From an uncultured Actinomycetes bacterium (GTDB lineage Bacteria; Actinomycetota; Actinomycetes; Nanopelagicales; Nanopelagicaceae): a stretch of 58,521 bases of DNA. Both the position numbers and the translations under genes were made by a program. The notes beneath the pieces were generated by a model, which was given only the letters and a program-made list of their open reading frames with translations, searched no databases and was not told the DNA's origin. Positions 9,830 through 18,510 of this stretch are shown one piece after another; position 1 is the first letter of the stretch, and each line of letters opens with the position of its first letter. The stretch lies in NCBI GenBank assembly GCA_903873185.1, contig CAIQNN010000043.1:1-58521 (forward strand), in the 5' to 3' direction.

Positions 9830-10276
9830 ATGCTGGCCGGTCGGAGAATCGCCTTTGACTTCGGGCTCGTGCGAATCGGCGTAGCGATTTCTGATTATTC
9901 CGGGATGTTAGCCTCGCCGTTGGTTACTTTGAAAGCGCAGGATCAAAACTTAAGCAACGAACTTTCGCAAATTTTTGCAGAGCATGAACCAATCTATATT
10001 GTTGTTGGCGATCCTAAACATATGTCAGGAGAGGTCAGCGAAAAGAGTCGAGAAGCCAGAACATTTGCCGAATTACTCGGAAGTTTGACGGCGACACCAA
10101 TCTTTTTGATCGACGAGCGTTTGACCACAGTCTCAGCTTTGAGAGCGCTGCAAGATTCTGGCGTAAACGCCAAAGCTGCTCGGCGACGTGTTGACGAGGC
10201 GGCAGCGGTAGCGATCCTAGAGAGTGCGCTCTCTGAGGAACGTCTTTCCGGTTCAGTAGGGGGAGTCGCGCTATGA
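9830..10276 (+). CDS. ruvX: Holliday junction resolvase-like / pre-16S rRNA nuclease YqgF
   Basis: A 148-residue RNase H-fold protein of the YqgF/RuvX family. The signature AFDFGLVRIGVAISD is at residues 8-22; the usual second glycine after the catalytic Asp is Leu here. A second acidic cluster (LIDERLTT) and a final RVDEAAAVAILE helix supply the remaining conserved acids. In E. coli the orthologue processes the 5' end of 16S rRNA, so that is the likely role. It starts 3 nt after alaS and its stop overlaps the mltG start (ATGA). Confidence 0.92.
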   Translation: MLAGRRIAFDFGLVRIGVAISDYSGMLASPLVTLKAQDQNLSNELSQIFAEHEPIYIVVGDPKHMSGEVSEKSREARTFAELLGSLTATPIFLIDERLTTVSALRALQDSGVNAKAARRRVDEAAAVAILESALSEERLSGSVGGVAL

Positions 10277-11277
10277 AGGGCAAACTGCCTTTAGTTTCGG
10301 TAATTGGCGTACTGCTTGGTGTTGCGATGTTGATCTCCTCGTTCCTGCATAACTCTGCGGATTTTTCGGCGGGCCACCCGGGAACTGAAATTTCATTTGA
10401 TGTAGCTGACGGGGCCACCGGTTCTGATATTGCAATCGCGTTAGCCGCACAAAAAGTAATCAAGAATTCGAAAACTTTCTATAAATTGGCGCTTTCTGAT
10501 AGCAGAGCAGGATCAATCGCTCCCGGCTCGCACCGAATCGAAACTCATATTCCGGCGGCTCTAGCTCTGACTGAGTTGTTGGCTTCGAAACGAATCGTTG
10601 GATTGTTGGTGGTCAAAGAGGGATCAACTTTTTCCGATGTTATAGGGGCGCTAAAGCAAAGTTCCGCAATCTCGCCCTTCGTCCTCGCCAAGCTGAAAAT
10701 TGCGCCGCCAATTGCGAATCCATCTAATTCGTTGGAGGGCTTGCTCTTCCCGGCCCATTATTCCTTTGCAAAAGGAACTACTGCCAAATCTGCTATCGCC
10801 GCAATGAGCGCTAAGTTCACTTCCGTTGCCGCTGGATTGCACCTGTCAAATGGTTATGAATCCTATTCTGGGTACCAGGTGCTCACGATCGCATCCATGG
10901 TTCAAGTGGAAGCGGATAGTCAAGATTTTGCAAAGGTTGCCCGAGTAATAATGAATCGGCTTCGCATTGGAATGCCGCTGCAACTTAACTCCACCGTGCA
11001 GTATGCAACCAATCAGCGCGGGAAGATTCAGTTGTCAACGAAAAGCACACAGATCGATTCGCCATATAACACTTACCGAAATGTTGGGTTGCCTCCAACA
11101 CCAATTTCAAACCCTTCGAGCGCCGCTCTTGGGGCGACTCTTCATCCAGCCGCCGGGAATTGGATTTATTTCATAACGGTAAAACCTGGAGATACCAGAT
11201 TCACCAATAGTTACGCAGAATTTTCCAAGTGGGAGTTGCTCTTCCATCAGAACTTGGCGGCAGGGGCTTTCAAATGA
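10273..11277 (+). CDS. mltG: Endolytic murein transglycosylase
   Basis: A 334-residue YceG/MltG protein that cleaves nascent peptidoglycan strands and sets glycan length. One membrane-spanning segment lies at about 5-27, with the catalytic domain outside. The motif IASMVQVEAD ends with Glu 213, which aligns with the catalytic Glu of E. coli MltG (ASIVEKE), and it is followed by NRLRIGMPLQLNSTVQYA and a PPTPISNPS segment, both family hallmarks. The length is normal. The ATGA overlap with ruvX and with aroE places it in an alaS-ruvX-mltG-aroE operon. Confidence 0.93.
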   Translation: MKGKLPLVSVIGVLLGVAMLISSFLHNSADFSAGHPGTEISFDVADGATGSDIAIALAAQKVIKNSKTFYKLALSDSRAGSIAPGSHRIETHIPAALALTELLASKRIVGLLVVKEGSTFSDVIGALKQSSAISPFVLAKLKIAPPIANPSNSLEGLLFPAHYSFAKGTTAKSAIAAMSAKFTSVAAGLHLSNGYESYSGYQVLTIASMVQVEADSQDFAKVARVIMNRLRIGMPLQLNSTVQYATNQRGKIQLSTKSTQIDSPYNTYRNVGLPPTPISNPSSAALGATLHPAAGNWIYFITVKPGDTRFTNSYAEFSKWELLFHQNLAAGAFK

Positions 11278-12059
11278 TCCGCGCAGCGGTTTTGGGATCG
11301 CCCATCTCGCATAGCCTCTCACCGAAACTGCACACAGCGGCTTTTGAATTTCTGAGAATTGAGGGCAGTTACGAAGCCATTGAAGTAGATGAAGCAGGTT
11401 TAGTTGATTTTATTGAAAGCATTGATTTGCAAGACTGGACTGGTTTCTCGCTAACTATGCCGCTCAAAGAGAAAGTCCTTCAAATTGCCGACGTCGTTGA
11501 TCCAATTGCCTCGCGAATTCAATCTGCAAATACTCTGCTTATGGATGGCAACACCACTTATGCAACATCTACCGACTATCTTGCCTTTAAAACTATTTTG
11601 GCTGCTAAGGAATATTCCCGAGTCGTAGTTATTGGCGGCGGGGGTACGGCCCGGGCCGCGCTTGGAGCTATAGATGGAACGGTGGCTACCGTTGAAATTT
11701 TGCTTCGAAATCCGGCTCAGCGTCAAGCGCTTCAGAATTGCTTGCTTGAAACTGAGGCGGTTTTTCGAGAACTTACCCATGAGATCGCCGATTACGATTT
11801 AATTATTTCAACCACTCCCAAAGGCGCCTCTGATGAAATCGCTGCCAGAATTCACCAACCTAAGGGGGAGCTAATCGAGGTGCTCTATTCCCCGTGGCCG
11901 ACAGATTTGGCGCATCGCTGGCTCTCACTAAATCTTTCCGTAATTGATGGGATTGACCTGTTGGTGGAGCAAGGGCTCGAACAGCTCAAATTGTTCACGA
12001 AACTCGATTTTGATCTACCGGCGCTTAGAAAGCATCTGCTTTTAGCACTTCGTGCTTAG
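11274..12059 (+). CDS. aroE: Shikimate dehydrogenase
   Basis: NADP-dependent reduction of 3-dehydroshikimate to shikimate, 261 residues. The substrate-binding N-terminus reads GSPISHSLSPKLHTAAF; the catalytic Lys lies in TMPLKEKV and the catalytic Asp in STDYLAF, and the nucleotide-binding loop is GGGGTARAAL. The ATG at 11274 is chosen over an earlier in-frame ATG at 11229 because it starts directly on the family N-terminus and forms an ATGA overlap with mltG. The usual NTDG is replaced by STDY, a mild divergence. The remaining pathway genes follow 93 nt downstream. Confidence 0.93.
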   Translation: MIRAAVLGSPISHSLSPKLHTAAFEFLRIEGSYEAIEVDEAGLVDFIESIDLQDWTGFSLTMPLKEKVLQIADVVDPIASRIQSANTLLMDGNTTYATSTDYLAFKTILAAKEYSRVVVIGGGGTARAALGAIDGTVATVEILLRNPAQRQALQNCLLETEAVFRELTHEIADYDLIISTTPKGASDEIAARIHQPKGELIEVLYSPWPTDLAHRWLSLNLSVIDGIDLLVEQGLEQLKLFTKLDFDLPALRKHLLLALRA

Positions 12060-12105
12060 TCGATTCTGCAGCATGAGCCGCCCTTAATCTGAGACAATAG
12101 CTCCC

Positions 12106-12111
12106 TATCCT
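12106..12111 (+). promoter_or_regulatory. Possible -10 element of the aroC-K-B-Q operon
   Basis: TATCCT lies in the 93-nt gap between aroE and aroC and would give a leader of about 35 nt with a strong GGGGGAG-type ribosome-binding site at 12143-12149. No convincing -35 is visible. Confidence 0.3.
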
Positions 12112-12152
12112 TGAGCGCATAAGTCGCTTGGGTCGATTCGCTGGGGGAGAAC

Positions 12153-13337
12153 ATGATTCGTTGGTTAACTGCGGGAGAGTCGCACGGTCCAGCGCTGACC
12201 GCCATTCTCGAAGGCTTGCCCTCGCATGTTCAGATCGATACTGCGGTAATCGATGCCGATCTTCGCCGTCGCCGCTTAGGTTTCGGTCGAGGTGCGCGTC
12301 AGAGTTTCGAGGCCGATCAGGTGACAATTCTTGGCGGTGTTCGTCATGGCGAGAGTCAGGGCGGTCCAATCGCAATTCAAATTGCAAATTCCGAGTGGCC
12401 CAAGTGGGAGAAGGTCATGGCCGCCGATAGCGTTCCGGCCGCGGAACTCGATCAGTTAGCCAGGAACGCGCCACTGACGAGGCCACGCCCCGGTCATGCT
12501 GATCTCGTAGGAATGCAAAAGTATGCCTTTATGGATGCCCGTCCGATCTTGGAACGAGCTAGCGCGCGAGAAACCGCAGCTCGAGTGGCACTTGGCGCTG
12601 TTGCGCGCGCCTTTCTTGAACAATCGGTCGGTATTCAAATCATGAGCCATGTTCTTTCAATAGGTGCAGTGGCTGCCGCAGAAAATTACTACAGCCCCAA
12701 GTATTCAGAACGCGAACGCGTGGATGAGGATTCAGTGCGCTGCGCTGATCCAGAGTTGTCAGCGCGAATGGTTGCCGAAATTGAAGCTGCGCACTCGGCT
12801 GGTGACACTTTAGGTGGGGTAATTGAAATTTTGGCTTTCAACTTACCGCCAGGGCTGGGCTCGCATGTGCATTGGGATCGTCGATTGGATGCGCGATTAG
12901 CCGCAGCGATGATGGGAATTCAAGCGATTAAAGGGGTCGAGATCGGAGATGGTTTCGCCACGGCAAGCCGGCGTGGCTCTGTAGCGCATGACGAAATCGA
13001 AAAAGATTCTTCAGGAGCGATCGTGAGACGTACCGACCGTGCCGGAGGTACCGAAGGCGGAATGTCCAACGGTGAGATTCTTCGAATTCGAATCGCGATG
13101 AAACCAATTTCAACGGTTCCTCGCGCCCTGGACACCATCGATGTCGTTACCGGCGAACCGGCAAAGGCGATTAATCAGCGCTCCGATGTTTGTGCTGTTC
13201 CTGCGGCTGGAATTGTGGGTGAAGCGATGGCCGCTCTAGTTTTAGCGGACGCGGTAGCCGAGAAGTTTGGTGGCGACAGCGTTGGTGAGACGCGAAGGAA
13301 CTATCTTGCCTATCTTGCTTCTCTTGAGATTAAGTAA
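12153..13337 (+). CDS. aroC: Chorismate synthase
   Basis: Converts 5-enolpyruvylshikimate 3-phosphate to chorismate using reduced FMN; 394 residues, normal length. Signature 1 [16 protein letters not shown] is at 8-23, the second signature region [15 protein letters not shown] near 131-145, and the third [16 protein letters not shown] near 343-358. The ATG at 12153 is preceded by a strong GGGGGAG ribosome-binding site. It heads aroC-aroK-aroB-aroQ, all joined by overlapping stop/start codons. Confidence 0.96.
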   Translation: MIRWLTAGESHGPALTAILEGLPSHVQIDTAVIDADLRRRRLGFGRGARQSFEADQVTILGGVRHGESQGGPIAIQIANSEWPKWEKVMAADSVPAAELDQLARNAPLTRPRPGHADLVGMQKYAFMDARPILERASARETAARVALGAVARAFLEQSVGIQIMSHVLSIGAVAAAENYYSPKYSERERVDEDSVRCADPELSARMVAEIEAAHSAGDTLGGVIEILAFNLPPGLGSHVHWDRRLDARLAAAMMGIQAIKGVEIGDGFATASRRGSVAHDEIEKDSSGAIVRRTDRAGGTEGGMSNGEILRIRIAMKPISTVPRALDTIDVVTGEPAKAINQRSDVCAVPAAGIVGEAMAALVLADAVAEKFGGDSVGETRRNYLAYLASLEIK

Positions 13338-13846
13338 TGCCGAAAGTAATTTTAATTGGACCGCCAGGGGCTGGAAAGTCTTCGGTTGCTAAGAGTTTGG
13401 CGAAATTATTAGGAACAAATTTCGCCGATACTGATCACATTATTGAAAGCCAACAAGGCAGAAAGATCTCAGAAATATTTGTCGATGAGGGCGAAGAGTA
13501 TTTCCGCAAAGTTGAAGGTGAGGTGGTTCGAAGAGCGTTGATCGATGAATCCGGGATACTCTCCCTTGGCGGTGGCGCCATATTAGACCCGCAAACGCAA
13601 AGTGCCATTTCTGCCAGCGCTGCACCAGTGATCTTTCTCAATGTTTCAATTAGCCAAGCCGGGCCAAGGGTTGGTTTCAACAAGGATCGTCCATTGTTGC
13701 TCATTAATCCCAGGCAGCAGTGGCTATCGTTGATGGAGAAACGGCGACCAATCTACGAGGCACTTGCTGATCAAATAATCAGCACTGACAATAAAAAGGC
13801 TTCGGAAGTTGCAGTCGAGATCGCACAATACTTGGAGCGCACATGA
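13337..13846 (+). CDS. aroK: Shikimate kinase
   Basis: ATP-dependent phosphorylation of shikimate, 169 residues. The P-loop GPPGAGKSS is at 7-15, the shikimate-binding Asp lies in FADTDHIIE, and GGGAI is at about 76-80. The lid-region Arg usually found after NRPLL is present as KDRPLL. TAATG overlap with aroC and ATGA overlap with aroB indicate translational coupling. Confidence 0.95.
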   Translation: MPKVILIGPPGAGKSSVAKSLAKLLGTNFADTDHIIESQQGRKISEIFVDEGEEYFRKVEGEVVRRALIDESGILSLGGGAILDPQTQSAISASAAPVIFLNVSISQAGPRVGFNKDRPLLLINPRQQWLSLMEKRRPIYEALADQIISTDNKKASEVAVEIAQYLERT

Positions 13847-14898
13847 GAAAGCTGATATCTGTTGCGGCCGAGAGAGATTACTCGATTAAGGTTGATGTGG
13901 ATTGGCTTGCGGAGCTAAGTTTAATCTTGCCGAATTATGGGAAGGTTCTAGTTATATCTTCAAGGGAAGTCTCGACAATTTTGAATATCGAGAGCCACTT
14001 ATCAAAATTTCCTAATGTGCACTTTTACTCAACACCTGATGGTGAATCGCAGAAAAGTATTGCCACCGCAGAAGCGATTTGGAATTATCTAGGCGAAAAT
14101 CAATTTTCAAGGTCCGATTTAATTGTGGCAATTGGTGGGGGAGCAACAACTGATCTTGGCGGTTTTGTTGCCGCTACGTGGCTACGCGGCATCTCCTGGA
14201 TAGCGATTCCCACTACTTTGGCTGGGATGGTTGATGCTGCGATCGGTGGCAAGACCGGCCTGAATAGTCCTAGCGGAAAGAATTTGATTGGCGCCTTTAA
14301 TTCGCCAGCCGAAGTATTAGTCGACCTTAAATTCTTGCTTTCACTCTCTGATCGCGATTTCCAGGCCGGCTTAGCAGAGGTGATTAAAACTGGTTTCATT
14401 TCTGATGTAGAAATTTTGAAGATTTTGGAGAGCGCCGACAATTTGACTGGCGCCCGAGCCGTAGCTGGCGAACTTATAAGCCGCAGCGCCAAAGTTAAAG
14501 CAGATGTAGTAAGCGTAGATTTCAAAGAGAGCAAGCTTCGCGAAATTTTGAATTATGGACACACGCTCGGTCACGCTATCGAGAAGCACGGTAATTTCAG
14601 CATGCGACATGGCGAAGCGGTCGCTATCGGATTGGTTTTTGCTGCTGAACTTAGCGCCATCGCAGCTTCGCTCTCGCCAGAGGAGGTAAATCGTCATCGA
14701 GTTTTGCTTGAGAAGTATGGTTTGCCGACACGCTATGAGAGAGATGCTTGGCCTGACCTTCTTAACTTGATGCGGGGGGACAAGAAGAGCCGCGGCTCTC
14801 GGATTCGCTTTATAGGATTAGCTAAAGCTGGTGAGCCAATCTGGCTAGAAGAGATTTCGGAAAATCAATTGATCGCCGCTTATGAAAGGATTTCATAA
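13843..14898 (+). CDS. aroB: 3-dehydroquinate synthase
   Basis: NAD- and metal-dependent cyclisation of DAHP to 3-dehydroquinate, the second shikimate step; 351 residues. Visible family features are the DGESQKS segment, the NAD-binding GGGATTDLGGFVAATWLRG, PTTLAGMVDAAIGGKTG, and the zinc ligands in the AEVIKTG helix, NYGHTLGHAIE and MRHGEAVAIG. It overlaps aroK and aroQ (ATGA and TAATG). Confidence 0.96.
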   Translation: MRKLISVAAERDYSIKVDVDWLAELSLILPNYGKVLVISSREVSTILNIESHLSKFPNVHFYSTPDGESQKSIATAEAIWNYLGENQFSRSDLIVAIGGGATTDLGGFVAATWLRGISWIAIPTTLAGMVDAAIGGKTGLNSPSGKNLIGAFNSPAEVLVDLKFLLSLSDRDFQAGLAEVIKTGFISDVEILKILESADNLTGARAVAGELISRSAKVKADVVSVDFKESKLREILNYGHTLGHAIEKHGNFSMRHGEAVAIGLVFAAELSAIAASLSPEEVNRHRVLLEKYGLPTRYERDAWPDLLNLMRGDKKSRGSRIRFIGLAKAGEPIWLEEISENQLIAAYERIS

Positions 14899-15329
14899 TG
14901 AAGGTCTTAGTCCTTAATGGTCCAAACTTGTCGCGGTTGGATCTGCGAGATTCAGCGAAATATGGTTCTATGGATTTTGCTGCGCTAAGCGCCTACATAA
15001 CCCAATGTGGGGCAGAGTTAGATTTGCAGACCGATATTCGTCAAAGTGATGACGAGGCCACACTTATTGGCTGGTTGCATGAGGCGGCAGATTCGCAAAC
15101 TCCTGTGATCTTCAATCCAGCAGCTTTTACGCATTATTCCTATGCCATCAGAGATGCCGCTGAAATGTTGAAAGCACCACTGATAGAAGTCCATCTCTCT
15201 AATCCATTAGCACGCGAAGAGTTCCGTCATACCTCGGTTATTTCTGGGGTTGCAAAGGGAACGATCGCTGGATTTGGGCCGGATTCTTATCGATTAGCGC
15301 TAATCGCCCTCTCAAAGCTCCTCAACTAG
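14898..15329 (+). CDS. aroQ: Type II 3-dehydroquinate dehydratase
   Basis: Dehydrates 3-dehydroquinate to 3-dehydroshikimate; 143 residues, the compact dodecameric type II enzyme. It shows LVLNGPNLSRL at the N-terminus with the active-site Arg and Tyr of the flexible lid (RDSAKYG), NPAAFTHYSYAIRDA with the catalytic His, and EVHLSNPLAREEFRHTS. NPAAF replaces the more usual NPGAY. Together with aroE, C, K and B it gives all post-DAHP steps except EPSP synthase. Confidence 0.94.
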   Translation: MKVLVLNGPNLSRLDLRDSAKYGSMDFAALSAYITQCGAELDLQTDIRQSDDEATLIGWLHEAADSQTPVIFNPAAFTHYSYAIRDAAEMLKAPLIEVHLSNPLAREEFRHTSVISGVAKGTIAGFGPDSYRLALIALSKLLN

Positions 15330-15462
15330 CCACTTTTTCGTGCTTTGGGGTGCAAAAACCTCAGGTATTCTTCTCACCTGGTCGGGAGTTCGCATTTTTA
15401 GGTTGAGCGCGGACCCGGGTATTTATTCAGCGATCTGCGCTGCGAGATGAAATGGACTGACG

Positions 15463-16023
15463 ATGGCAACAACAAATGATTTGAAGAATGGCATGACCTT
15501 GGATATTGAAGGTCAGCTTTGGAACGTCGTTGAATTCCAACACGTCAAGCCCGGCAAAGGTCCTGCTTTTGTTCGCACCAAGCTTAAGTCGGTACTTTCG
15601 GGCAAGGTTATCGATCGCACCTTCAACGCCGGTATCAAGATTGATGTCGCGATTCTAGAGAAGCGCGATATGCAATTCCTTTACAAAGACGGTGAAGATT
15701 TCGTCTTTATGGATTCCAAGACATTCGATCAGATGAATATCTCCGCCGAAACCGTAGGCGAGAGCGCCAATTTCATGCTGGAAAATTGCGATGCGATCGT
15801 CGGCGTTCACGAGGGCAACCCACTATTTATTGAACTTCCGGCATCAGTGGAACTTACGATCACTTACACCGAGCCGGGCTTACAAGGGGATCGCTCATCT
15901 GGTGGAACAAAACCTGCCACTCTAGAAACCGGAATTTCTATTCAAGTACCATTATTTATCAAGCAAGATGAGAAAATTTTGGTGGATACCCGCAATGGCT
16001 CCTACCTTGGTCGTGCTAACTAG
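15463..16023 (+). CDS. efp: Elongation factor P
   Basis: Relieves ribosome stalling at polyproline stretches; 186 residues, three beta-barrel domains. The tip loop reads KPGKGPAF with Lys 32 at the apex. A PGKGP loop is typical of actinobacterial EF-P that is reported to work with an unmodified lysine; no modification genes (epmA/B, ymfI, earP) are seen here. The 133-nt gap upstream should hold its promoter, but I cannot place one confidently; a weak CAGGT/ACCTG hairpin follows aroQ. The stop overlaps the nusB start (TAG/GTG). Confidence 0.96.
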   Translation: MATTNDLKNGMTLDIEGQLWNVVEFQHVKPGKGPAFVRTKLKSVLSGKVIDRTFNAGIKIDVAILEKRDMQFLYKDGEDFVFMDSKTFDQMNISAETVGESANFMLENCDAIVGVHEGNPLFIELPASVELTITYTEPGLQGDRSSGGTKPATLETGISIQVPLFIKQDEKILVDTRNGSYLGRAN

Positions 16024-16430
16024 TGTCTGCTCGTCGCAAGGCGCGAAAACGAGCACTTGATTTTCTTTATGAGGCCGAGATCAAAGGAGTGGATCCGCAG
16101 CTCTTATTAGAGAGCAGGCCGCCAACAGAGCTTTCAGAAGGACAGTACTCGCAAACTCTCGTTGCCGGCGTCCTTGCGCATAAGAGCAAGATCGATGAGA
16201 TTATCGTGATGTATGCCGAAGGTTGGGATATGGATCGAATGCCAGCAATTGATCGCAATATTCTTCGAATTGCAATCTATGAAATTCTTTGGGAGAGCAC
16301 ATTGGATGACAAGATCGCAGTGGACGAGGCAATCTCCATTGCAGAAGAGATCTCTACGAAGGAATCATCTTCCTATATAAATGGCGTTTTAGGTCGAATC
16401 GTTACTTTGAAACCGGTCTTAGTTATTTAA
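16023..16430 (+). CDS. nusB: Transcription antitermination factor NusB
   Basis: A 135-residue all-helical RNA-binding factor of the rRNA antitermination complex. The N-terminus SARRKARKRALDFLYEAE and the C-terminal helices IDRNILRIAIYEILW and VDEAISIAEEIST are clear NusB signatures. The start is GTG overlapping the efp stop. The 3' end overlaps the converging BldD-like gene by 8 nt. Confidence 0.95.
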   Translation: MSARRKARKRALDFLYEAEIKGVDPQLLLESRPPTELSEGQYSQTLVAGVLAHKSKIDEIIVMYAEGWDMDRMPAIDRNILRIAIYEILWESTLDDKIAVDEAISIAEEISTKESSSYINGVLGRIVTLKPVLVI

Positions 16431-16914
16431 AGTTCAGGATCAGCCCGTTCGCTTCGAGTTCTCCCTGCATTTGGTCTTCGGTCTTAAAGTTAATTAGCGC
16501 CAGCGTACTGAGATCTTCACTTCGCAGCGATAGAACTTCGCCATTCCAATCGCGACGGCGAGCACAAATTAGAAGTGCATAGTTATTTACCGGCTCTAAC
16601 TCCGGAATACTCTGAGCGAGCCTGCCCAACCGTCGCATATCCAAAATTAGGCGATCGGTTTTACTGATTTGCGCAGCGGTGGCAATACCTAATAACTCTG
16701 ATAGCGGAACGCCATAAAAGGCGGCTAATTGCAGCGCGCGCCGGATTGATAGCGCTCGATCATTGCGCTCGTATGAGCCGACAACGACCGCCTTCCATTC
16801 GCCCTTCGATTGGCGCTCGACATCGTGAAGGGTAAATCCTTTTTGCCTTCGAATTTTTCTCAAGTTTTGGCCGATTCGGGCCAGCTCGACCTCGCTGCCG
16901 GTATCTGGATTCAT
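16423..16914 (-). CDS. bldD: BldD-like transcriptional regulator with c-di-GMP signature
   Basis: A 163-residue regulator on the minus strand. An Xre-type helix-turn-helix spans about 13-75 (LRKIRRQKGFTLHDVE, GSYERNDRALS). The C-terminal domain carries RRDWNGEVLSLRSED at 120-134, which fits the BldD cyclic-di-GMP signature RXD-X8-RXXD (R120, D122, R131, D134). In Streptomyces BldD (167 residues, same nusB-pyrR neighbourhood), a c-di-GMP tetramer bridges two C-terminal domains and switches on DNA binding. Its role in a non-filamentous organism is unknown. The ATG is preceded by TAGCGT with 6-nt spacing, suggesting a leaderless mRNA. It diverges from pyrR and overlaps nusB tail to tail. Confidence 0.87.
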   Translation of the reverse strand: MNPDTGSEVELARIGQNLRKIRRQKGFTLHDVERQSKGEWKAVVVGSYERNDRALSIRRALQLAAFYGVPLSELLGIATAAQISKTDRLILDMRRLGRLAQSIPELEPVNNYALLICARRRDWNGEVLSLRSEDLSTLALINFKTEDQMQGELEANGLILNFK

Positions 16915-16920
16915 GGCGCC

Positions 16921-16926
16921 ACGCTA
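16921..16926 (-). promoter_or_regulatory. -10 hexamer for a leaderless bldD-like transcript
   Basis: On the minus strand this reads TAGCGT and ends 6 nt before the ATG at 16914, matching the leaderless pattern of the window. Confidence 0.5.
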
Positions 16927-16967
16927 GGGGAGTTGGAATTTCGAGGGGTTAGCCAATCCACAGGTGC

Positions 16968-16973
16968 TATCCT
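16968..16973 (+). promoter_or_regulatory. Possible -10 element of the pyr operon
   Basis: TATCCT in the bldD-pyrR gap would start transcription near 16980 and give a short leader of about 44 nt that contains the PyrR-type hairpin. The -35 is unclear. Confidence 0.35.
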
Positions 16974-16985
16974 CTGGACATAGTC

Positions 16986-17020
16986 CTTTAACGATCCGTC
17001 CCGAGAGGCGGCCAAGGAGT
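16986..17020 (+). promoter_or_regulatory. PyrR-binding leader element overlapping the ribosome-binding site
   Basis: The leader holds CCGTCCCGAGAGGCGG (16996-17011). CCG and CC pair with GG and CGG around a single-base bulge and a CGAGA loop, matching the PyrR anti-antiterminator core (UCC...GNGAGG). AAGGAG, the pyrR ribosome-binding site, follows directly at 17014-17019. The arrangement predicts that PyrR with UMP binds this RNA and blocks translation of pyrR and coupled genes, as proposed for mycobacteria, with no room for a terminator. Confidence 0.7.
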
Positions 17021-17023
17021 TTT

Positions 17024-17551
17024 ATGAGCATAGTTCTGGATTCTGACGATATCGCCCGCGCGCTTAAGCGCATTTCTCACGAAATTATTGAGCGTAATCA
17101 CGGCTTGACTGGCGTGACGCTCTTAGGAATACCAACCCGCGGGGCCTATCTAGCCCAGCGACTAGCGAAAATCATGGCAGAGATCGAATTTGCCCCACCC
17201 GTTGGGACTCTGGATATCACGTTGCATCGCGATGACTTGCGATTGCGACCGCCTCGCCCGCTGCTTACAACAGTTTTGCCCGAAGGTGGCATTGAAGGTC
17301 GAGATGTAGTTCTGATCGACGATGTCCTCTTCTCAGGTCGAACTATTCGTGCGGCCCTGGATGCACTCGGGGAAATTGGTCGACCAAAGAGTGTTCAACT
17401 GGCAGTCCTGGTAGATCGAGGACATCGGCAACTTCCGATTCGAGCTGACTATGTGGGTAAGAATATTCCTACTTCAGCACTTGAATCAGTCCAAGTATCA
17501 CTTACCGAGATCGACAAACTGGATCAGGTAGAGATTTTGGGGGAGCGCTGA
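17024..17551 (+). CDS. pyrR: Pyrimidine operon regulator / uracil phosphoribosyltransferase
   Basis: A 175-residue PRTase-fold protein that senses UMP/UTP, binds the pyr leader RNA and has residual uracil PRTase activity. The PRPP loop [19 protein letters not shown] and the [10 protein letters not shown] segment are clear. The ATG at 17024 has AAGGAG at 17014; an in-frame upstream TTG at 16964 is rejected because it would run through the RNA element. It overlaps pyrB (TGATG). It is the first gene of an eight-gene UMP operon. Confidence 0.94.
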   Translation: MSIVLDSDDIARALKRISHEIIERNHGLTGVTLLGIPTRGAYLAQRLAKIMAEIEFAPPVGTLDITLHRDDLRLRPPRPLLTTVLPEGGIEGRDVVLIDDVLFSGRTIRAALDALGEIGRPKSVQLAVLVDRGHRQLPIRADYVGKNIPTSALESVQVSLTEIDKLDQVEILGER

Positions 17552-18510
17552 TGCAATCACATCTACTTTCCATTTCAGATTTAAGTAAGGAAGAGGCCTT
17601 TCAAATCCTCGATACCGCAGAAGAGCTTCGGAAAATTTCTGACGGACCCATGAAGAAGCTACCCACGTTGCGTGGTCGCACAGTGGTTAACCTTTTCTAT
17701 GAAGATTCAACAAGAACTAGAATCTCTTTTGAATCGGCCGCAAAGCGACTCTCGGCAGATGTAATTAACTTCTCCGCAAAAGGTTCTAGCGTTAGCAAGG
17801 GTGAGAGTTTGAAAGATACCGCCCAAACTTTGCAGGCAATCGGAGCAGATGCGGTAATAATCCGACATGGTGCTTCTGGCGCGGCTCAGCGGCTAGCAGA
17901 TTCGGGTTGGATTTCCGCCTCCGTTATTAACGCCGGGGATGGAACACACGAACACCCAACGCAAGCGCTCTTAGATGCGTTTACGATTCGCAGCCATTTC
18001 CCGGATTTCGCCGCCGATTTTACTGGCTTGCGAGTTGCAATCGTTGGCGACATTTTGCACTCAAGGGTCGCTCGAAGCAATGTACTGCTCCTTGCAAAGA
18101 TGGGAGCAAGTGTCACCTTAGTTGCGCCCCCGACGCTAGTACCAGTTGGCGCTGAGAAATGGCCGGTAAAGATTAGTTATGACTTGGACTCGATTCTTCC
18201 AGATATCGATGTTGTAATGATGCTGCGAGTTCAGCAGGAGCGAATGACCAACTTCTTCTTCCCATCGGCCCGAGAATATTCGCGCGCCTTTGGATTAACA
18301 AACTCTCGGTTGGCGCTCTTGCAACCAAAAACGATTGTGATGCACCCCGGGCCGATGAACCGCGGTTTGGAAATTTCAGCAGAGAGCGCCGATTCCACAA
18401 AGTCGGTTGTTCTCGAACAAGTTGCCAATGGTGTTCTGGTTCGCATGGCCGTCCTGTACACCCTTTTAGGTGGATTACCACTAAACGCCGGAACGGAGCG
18501 AAAGTCTTGA
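17551..18510 (+). CDS. pyrB: Aspartate carbamoyltransferase catalytic chain
   Basis: Joins carbamoyl phosphate to aspartate, the committed pyrimidine step; 319 residues. The carbamoyl-phosphate loop STRTR is at 53-57 ([15 protein letters not shown]), [12 protein letters not shown] near 133, and MLRVQQER and HPGPMNRG in the aspartate domain. No pyrI regulatory chain is present, as expected in actinobacteria. It overlaps both neighbours. Confidence 0.96.
   Translation: MQSHLLSISDLSKEEAFQILDTAEELRKISDGPMKKLPTLRGRTVVNLFYEDSTRTRISFESAAKRLSADVINFSAKGSSVSKGESLKDTAQTLQAIGADAVIIRHGASGAAQRLADSGWISASVINAGDGTHEHPTQALLDAFTIRSHFPDFAADFTGLRVAIVGDILHSRVARSNVLLLAKMGASVTLVAPPTLVPVGAEKWPVKISYDLDSILPDIDVVMMLRVQQERMTNFFFPSAREYSRAFGLTNSRLALLQPKTIVMHPGPMNRGLEISAESADSTKSVVLEQVANGVLVRMAVLYTLLGGLPLNAGTERKS

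Noticed and set aside
10872-10950. Loss of the catalytic Glu in MltG (VQVEAD instead of VEKE)
   Set aside because: The Gln replaces the first Glu of the motif; the second, which is the catalytic one in E. coli, is kept as Glu 213.
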